From positions 1-9,553 of the forward strand of contig QFOT01000080.1 in assembly GCA_003241285.1 (NCBI GenBank): a stretch of 9,553 bases of DNA, in the 5' to 3' direction. How positions within the stretch are numbered: the stretch's first letter is position 1; every line of letters begins with the position of its first letter. Position numbers and translations under genes: made by a program. The notes under the pieces were generated by a model, which worked only from the letters and a program-made list of their open reading frames with translations, was not told the DNA's origin and ran no database searches. Origin of the DNA: Micavibrio aeruginosavorus (GTDB lineage Bacteria; Pseudomonadota; Alphaproteobacteria; Micavibrionales; Micavibrionaceae). Positions 5,712-9,553 of the stretch are shown one piece after another.

Positions 5712-6302
5712 ATGAAGAAAAATATCTCCCTCATAGTCGGTATTTTTGCAGCCATCGCCATTGCAACGCTCCTGCTTGATGTCCGCGTCAAACCGCGCGT
5801 GCGCACGATTGATGATATTGCAGAGAAAAGCAGCATAAAAGTCAGGATCGCGCCGGATTTTTCCGCAACCGATATTCGGGGCAGGAAAGTCAGACTTTCC
5901 GATTTTAAAGGGAAAATCGTTATTCTGCATTTCTGGGCCACCTGGTGCCCGCCTTGTGTCGGGGAATTCCCGAAACTTACTGCCATGGCGAATAGTTTCA
6001 GGGATGATGTCGTGGTTTTGGCCCTGTCATCAGACAGTCAGGAAAAAACCATACGCCAGTTTATAACTCAATCCGCGCCGGCTTCGGCGAAGCTGGCAAG
6101 TTTTTATTCGGTATGGGATGAAAACCGCGCTGTTACACATGATCTATACCAAACCTTTTCTTATCCGGAAACGATCATCATTGACCGCAACGCCGCCATG
6201 GTTCGTAAAATCCCCGGCGACGCGGACTGGACATCTCAGGAAATGACATCCTATCTCGAAGACATTGCGGGCACCATTGCCAAACCGCCCCTAAATCCTT
6301 AG
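5712..6302 (+). CDS. TlpA/ResA-like membrane-anchored thiol-disulfide oxidoreductase
   Basis: This 196-residue thioredoxin-fold protein is anchored by an N-terminal hydrophobic segment (about residues 5-22) with the catalytic domain predicted in the periplasm. The redox motif is FWATWCPPC with the active cysteines at 79 and 82. The cis-proline is in YPETIIID at Pro152. The segment APDFSATDIRGRKVRLSDFKGK is typical of the AhpC/TSA-Redoxin/TlpA group. These proteins usually keep cysteines reduced, for example in cytochrome c maturation or oxidase assembly. No cytochrome gene is in the window to fix the substrate. It heads the plus-strand gene run, 21 bases before the transporter gene, and is divergent from asnB across 102 bases. 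It has no clear ribosome-binding site. Confidence 0.9.
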   Translation: MKKNISLIVGIFAAIAIATLLLDVRVKPRVRTIDDIAEKSSIKVRIAPDFSATDIRGRKVRLSDFKGKIVILHFWATWCPPCVGEFPKLTAMANSFRDDVVVLALSSDSQEKTIRQFITQSAPASAKLASFYSVWDENRAVTHDLYQTFSYPETIIIDRNAAMVRKIPGDADWTSQEMTSYLEDIAGTIAKPPLNP

Positions 6303-6311
6303 AAATCAGAT

Positions 6312-6317
6312 AAGGAG
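6312..6317 (+). promoter_or_regulatory. Strong ribosome-binding site of the CorA/ZntB gene
   Basis: AAGGAG lies six bases before the ATG at 6324, the clearest Shine-Dalgarno in the plus-strand cluster. It fixes that start. Confidence 0.85.
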
Positions 6318-6323
6318 CATATC

Positions 6324-7298
6324 ATGGCGCAGAACGGAATTACTTTCGCATGGACCATTGATGGGCATGGAAGCGGCATTCGAATCAGCAATGAAAATAT
6401 TGCAGAAGAAATACGCAATGTCGGACTGGCCTGGGTTCATATCAATGATTCAGATTTCGAAGCGCGCGCGTGGATAGAAAAGGAAATCTATTACCTTGAC
6501 CGCATCATTCTGGACGCTCTTTTAGCCGAAGAAACCCACCCGCGGTATATTGATTATCAGGATGGAATGCTCCTGATTTTGCGCGGCGTCAATCTCAATC
6601 CCGATCAGGAACCCGAAGATATGGTTTCGCTTCGCATCTGGATCGACTCTCACCGAATTATAACTGTCGAGCGCAGGAAAGTTCAAACGATACGCGATAT
6701 AGACAGGCGTCTTGAAGAAAAAACCGGCCCGAAAAATGCTGGCGAGTTTCTGACCATGCTGACCGGCCATCTTTTCGATCATATAGACGATGCAATGACA
6801 CGGCTTCATGATCAACTCGATGCGCTGGAGGACAAACTACAGGATAATCCTGAAGCCGTATCTCAACGTGATGTAAGCGCCTTGCGCCGACAGGCCATGA
6901 CATTTCACCGCTATATCGCGCCTCAGCGCGATGTTATCAATCACCTGCGCTTGTCGAACAGCGCTTGGATTCCACCCATTCATAAGCGTATTTTTTCGGA
7001 ACATTCCGACAAAGTTAACCAGATGATTGAAAGCCTCGATTTCCTGAAGGACAGGGCCTTGATTGTCTATGATGAACTAACCAGCCTGACCAATTTGAAA
7101 ACCAACAAGAATCTGTATTTGCTGTCTGGCATCACGACTATCTTTATGCCGCTTAGTTTTATCACGGGCTTGCTCGGCATGAATGTCATGGATATTCCCG
7201 GCGCGCACGCGCCCCATGCTTTCGCTTATATAGCTATCGGAACGATTGCCCTTGGCATTCTCATGGCTTCTATCTTCAAATGGCTAAAATGGTTTTAA
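6324..7298 (+). CDS. CorA/ZntB-family divalent cation transporter
   Basis: This 324-residue protein has the CorA superfamily plan: a long, mostly helical cytoplasmic N-terminal domain and two C-terminal membrane helices. TM1 (about 262-284, YLLSGITTIFMPLSFITGLL) ends in the signature GMN at 285-287. A short loop (VMDIPGAHAPHAF) leads to TM2 at about 300-318 and a basic/aromatic C-terminus. CorA proteins are pentameric Mg2+ channels; ZntB members move Zn2+. The loop after GMN (MDIPGAH) and the N-terminal style resemble ZntB more than classical CorA, so zinc or another divalent metal is likely but the substrate is not proven. The next gene starts inside its last codons with a 19-base overlap, so the two are translationally coupled. 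Confidence 0.9.
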   Translation: MAQNGITFAWTIDGHGSGIRISNENIAEEIRNVGLAWVHINDSDFEARAWIEKEIYYLDRIILDALLAEETHPRYIDYQDGMLLILRGVNLNPDQEPEDMVSLRIWIDSHRIITVERRKVQTIRDIDRRLEEKTGPKNAGEFLTMLTGHLFDHIDDAMTRLHDQLDALEDKLQDNPEAVSQRDVSALRRQAMTFHRYIAPQRDVINHLRLSNSAWIPPIHKRIFSEHSDKVNQMIESLDFLKDRALIVYDELTSLTNLKTNKNLYLLSGITTIFMPLSFITGLLGMNVMDIPGAHAPHAFAYIAIGTIALGILMASIFKWLKWF

Positions 7299-8023
7299 AC
7301 CCCCACAGCATATCTGTCGTAATACCGGCTTATAACGAGGCTGATAATATTGGCCTTCTTGTTTCAGAAATTATAGAGAAAACTGAAAATATCCCTCTCG
7401 CCGAAATCATCATCGTCGATGACGGCAGTACAGACAATATCTCAGCCACCATTGAGCAATTAAAGCCGAATGCCAGCCTCATTCGACTTTTGCGCCACTC
7501 ACTGCGGTCAGGTCAAAGCGCCGCCCTTTATACAGGCATTCAGGCAGCACGTTCGGAGCTGATCGTTACAATGGACGGCGATGGACAGAATGACCCGGTA
7601 GACATTCAGACTCTTTATAAAGAATGGCTGGCGCATCCCAAGCCTCCTATGGCCATGATCGCCGGGCAGCGTCGAAAACGCATGGATACTATGCTTAAAA
7701 AATTTACTTCGCAGGCGGGAAACGGAATCAGAAGCTTTCTTTTGAAGGACGGTGTTCGGGATACGGGATGTAGTTTGAAACTGTTCCGCCGTGAGGATTA
7801 TCTGCGCCTGCCTTATTTTAACCATATGCACCGCTTTCTTCCCGCCCTGTTCCTGCGCGATGGCGGCTGCGTCATTCTCGCTGACGTGTCCCACCGTCCG
7901 CGCCGGAAAGGTGTTTCGAAATACGGATTCTGGGACCGGCTTTGGGCTGGAATTTTTGATATTTTTGGTGTCTTATGGCTGAAGGCACGCGCCCGCAAAA
8001 CCATTATCGTTACGGAAGAATAA
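7280..8023 (+). CDS. GT2 glycosyltransferase, polyprenyl-phosphate sugar synthase type (DPM1/ArnC/GtrB-like)
   Basis: This 247-residue GT-A enzyme has VIPAYNE at 14-20, VDDGSTD at 46-52 and the metal-binding DGD in MDGDGQNDP at 98-106. Further on are RDTGCSLKLFRR and HRPRRKGVSKYG, typical of the group that moves a sugar from a nucleotide donor onto polyprenyl phosphate at the cytoplasmic membrane face. A hydrophobic stretch near the C-terminus (WAGIFDIFGVLWL) may touch the membrane, but the two TM helices of GtrB/ArnC are not evident, so it is closer to the short DPM1-like form. The sugar cannot be told from sequence. An alternative start is at 7289; neither has a clear Shine-Dalgarno, in keeping with coupling to the transporter gene. 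The next gene starts on its stop codon (TAATG). Confidence 0.9.
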   Translation: MAKMVLNPHSISVVIPAYNEADNIGLLVSEIIEKTENIPLAEIIIVDDGSTDNISATIEQLKPNASLIRLLRHSLRSGQSAALYTGIQAARSELIVTMDGDGQNDPVDIQTLYKEWLAHPKPPMAMIAGQRRKRMDTMLKKFTSQAGNGIRSFLLKDGVRDTGCSLKLFRREDYLRLPYFNHMHRFLPALFLRDGGCVILADVSHRPRRKGVSKYGFWDRLWAGIFDIFGVLWLKARARKTIIVTEE

Positions 8024-8337
8024 TGTTTTCCCATCACCTGATCGACATCCTGCAATCATTCAATACATGGGTTGTTATCGGCATGATTGGCCAGTTCATG
8101 TTTACAATGCGTTTTGTCGTGCAATGGCTGGCCTCCGAAAAAGAACAAAAAAGCGTGGTCCCGGTATCTTTCTGGTTCTTCAGCATCGCGGGCGGCGCTA
8201 TCGTCCTTGCTTATGCCATTCATAAAGGCGATCCGGTATTTATCATCGGGCAGGGCGGCGGCCTGCTTATATATTTGCGCAATATTTATTTCGTTGTGAA
8301 CGAACGCCGCAAAACAGCCTCTTCTTCCGCCGCATGA
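8023..8337 (+). CDS. LAB_N-domain small membrane protein (lipid A biosynthesis N-terminal domain)
   Basis: This 104-residue protein is almost all membrane: helices at about 16-35, 46-66 and 70-92, with a basic C-terminal tail. The sequence IGQFMFTMRFVVQWLASEK, then VVPVSFWFFSIAGG and GQGGGLLIYLRNIYF, matches the LAB_N domain. That domain occurs alone or fused to the N-terminus of some lipid-A-disaccharide synthases. Its biochemical role is not settled; the conserved proline and Gln/Asn positions recall PQ-loop/SWEET-type small transporters. I set the start at 8023 because it overlaps the GT2 stop as TAATG and has GGAAG upstream. A longer frame from 7975 would add 16 polar residues lying wholly within the GT2 gene. 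Between a polyprenyl-phosphate sugar synthase and an ArnT-like transferase, a role in flipping or presenting the lipid-linked sugar is a reasonable inference. Confidence 0.88.
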   Translation: MFSHHLIDILQSFNTWVVIGMIGQFMFTMRFVVQWLASEKEQKSVVPVSFWFFSIAGGAIVLAYAIHKGDPVFIIGQGGGLLIYLRNIYFVVNERRKTASSSAA

Positions 8338-9553
8338 TCGCGCTTGTCAGAAACCCGAAATTTGCGCTTTGTTTTTCTGCTTTCATCTGCATGGTTTTAT
8401 ATCTGGCCGGCATTTACACCCGTCCTCTTTTTCCTGTCGATGAAACCCGCTATCTGGGTGTTGCCTGGGAAATGTATGCGAGCAAAAATTTCCTGGTCCC
8501 GCATCTGAATTTCCAGCCCTACGATCACAAACCCCCGCTTTTATTCTGGTGCATCAATATTTTATGGGCGCTATTCGGTGTATCGCAGGAAGTTGCAATG
8601 GCCCTGCCGCTTATCAGCGCCTTCATTTTAGTTGCCTGCACGCAGCGTTTAGCCGGAAAACTGTTACCCGAACGGCCGGAACTAATCGCTTACACAACCT
8701 ATATATTAGTCGGCTTCCTGCCTTTCGTGATTTACAGCAACATGGTCATGTTCGATATATTACTGGCCATATTTGTTGTCACGGGACTTACCTGCATCTG
8801 GGAATACACGAAGTCAGGTAGTAAATTTTCTCTCAGACTTCTGACACTTTCCGCTGGCCTTGGCCTGTTAACAAAGGGGCCCGTCATTTTTCTTCACCTG
8901 CTGGCACCGGTATTGCTGGCCAGATTCTGGAACAACCATAATAATGTTCCGGCCCGTATCTGGCGCACTCATATCAGCTTATCCTGTTTATTCGCCCTTG
9001 TGATCGGTCTTTCATGGGCTGTGCCTGCCTCCATCTATGGCGGCGCTGATTTCTCAGACCGTATATTCTGGGGCCAGACAGCAGGCCGCGTTGCCAATGC
9101 GTTCGATCACAAACAGGCCTTCTGGTGGTATCTGCCCTTTCTACCGCTTCTGCTTTGTCCATGGATCTTATCGCCCCTTGTATGGAAGAACCTTAAAAAT
9201 TTACCGGGGCAGGAATATAAACAGGCCTTGCGCTTTCTGGCTTCATGGCTTTTGCCTGTGTTCATTTCTTTTTGCTTCATCAGCGGAAAACAGATCCATT
9301 ACCTGCTGCCGCTTCTTCCCGGACTTGCCATTATTCTGGCCATCGCTCTCGGCAATACAGATAAGGAATACTCATCGAGATTTTCATTTCTGCCATATGC
9401 AACGATCGCTTTTTTTCTGAGCCTGCCGCTCGCCGCAAAATTTCTCGGCATAGCGCCTCTTCCCGCAGATATCTTGGGCGCGATCAGCTATGCATGGGGA
9501 CTTGTAGGACTACTTCTTGTACTGGCCCTCTTCTGGCTCGGACGCAGGAATCG
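8334..9553 (+). CDS. ArnT-like GT-C glycosyltransferase (PMT_2/GT39/GT83 type), 3' end outside window
   Basis: A frame of 406 codons without a stop runs to the window end, starting at an ATG that overlaps the previous stop as ATGA. The product is a polytopic membrane protein. The first helix (about 10-27) leads into a periplasmic loop with PVDETRYLGVAWEM (Asp36-Glu37) and VPHLN, then HKPPLLFW at 65-72. This is the classic N-terminal pattern of ArnT and related transferases that take a sugar from undecaprenyl phosphate. Later motifs are LGLLTKGPVIF and a GKQIHYLLPLLPG segment, also typical of ArnT relatives, with many hydrophobic helices between. Such enzymes modify lipid A or other envelope acceptors in the periplasm. 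ArnT proper adds aminoarabinose, but no other arn genes are present, so the sugar is open. Full relatives are about 500-560 residues, so roughly a quarter is missing. Confidence 0.9.
   Translation, partial: MIALVRNPKFALCFSAFICMVLYLAGIYTRPLFPVDETRYLGVAWEMYASKNFLVPHLNFQPYDHKPPLLFWCINILWALFGVSQEVAMALPLISAFILVACTQRLAGKLLPERPELIAYTTYILVGFLPFVIYSNMVMFDILLAIFVVTGLTCIWEYTKSGSKFSLRLLTLSAGLGLLTKGPVIFLHLLAPVLLARFWNNHNNVPARIWRTHISLSCLFALVIGLSWAVPASIYGGADFSDRIFWGQTAGRVANAFDHKQAFWWYLPFLPLLLCPWILSPLVWKNLKNLPGQEYKQALRFLASWLLPVFISFCFISGKQIHYLLPLLPGLAIILAIALGNTDKEYSSRFSFLPYATIAFFLSLPLAAKFLGIAPLPADILGAISYAWGLVGLLLVLALFWLGRRN

Noticed and set aside
5682..5986. Minus-strand open frames over the TlpA-like start (82 and 95 codons).
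   Set aside because: They are opposite a clearly conserved thioredoxin-fold gene and show no family features.
1707..6302. A PilB-like functional set of TlpA-type thioredoxin, MsrA and MsrB, as fused in Neisseria.
   Set aside because: Here MsrA and MsrB lack signal peptides and should be cytoplasmic, while the TlpA-like protein is predicted periplasmic. The genes are also on opposite strands with asnB and the channel between them.
8549..9420. Plus-strand frames at 8549-8821 and 9037-9420.
   Set aside because: They are out-of-frame readings of the long ArnT-like gene, which stays open from 8334 to the window end.

Overview
The window looks like chromosomal DNA of a Gram-negative bacterium of moderate GC content. 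I favour an alphaproteobacterium. This is inferred from gene content: a glycine-zipper (17 kDa antigen-like) envelope protein, a zinc-free MsrB, and a GT2 / LAB_N / ArnT-like lipid-glycosylation set. Nothing seen here fixes the taxon. There are no rRNA or tRNA genes, insertion sequences or CRISPR arrays.

Layout. (1) Bases 1-118 hold the start of a minus-strand gene for a membrane-anchored protein that leaves the window on the left. (2) Bases 119-481 are an AT-rich divergent intergenic region with one perfect 12-bp inverted repeat. (3) Bases 482-1710 carry two plus-strand genes, each followed by its own intrinsic terminator: an unrecognised 244-aa protein built of about 43-residue DWDGKN repeats, and a small glycine-zipper membrane protein. 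The second terminator lies inside the 3' coding end of the convergent msrA gene. (4) Bases 1707-5609 are a tight minus-strand cluster read asnB, then a two-TM potassium channel with an RCK domain, then msrB, then msrA. Its junctions are a 4-nt ATGA overlap, a 33-nt gap and an 8-nt overlap. The 33-nt gap can fold into a hairpin that buries the msrB ribosome-binding site. (5) Bases 5712-9553 are a plus-strand run of five genes: a TlpA-like thioredoxin, a CorA/ZntB-type cation transporter, a GT2 polyprenyl-phosphate glycosyltransferase, a LAB_N small membrane protein, and an ArnT-like GT-C glycosyltransferase cut by the window end. The last four are joined by overlapping stop and start codons.

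How the genes may work together. The last three genes read as a three-step envelope-glycosylation module. GT2 would charge a lipid carrier with sugar on the cytoplasmic side. The small membrane protein would help move or present it. The GT-C enzyme would transfer the sugar to an acceptor such as lipid A on the periplasmic side. The flipping role of the LAB_N protein is an inference. The msrA/msrB pair repairs both methionine sulfoxide stereoisomers in the cytoplasm. The item least explained by known families is the DWDG-repeat protein.
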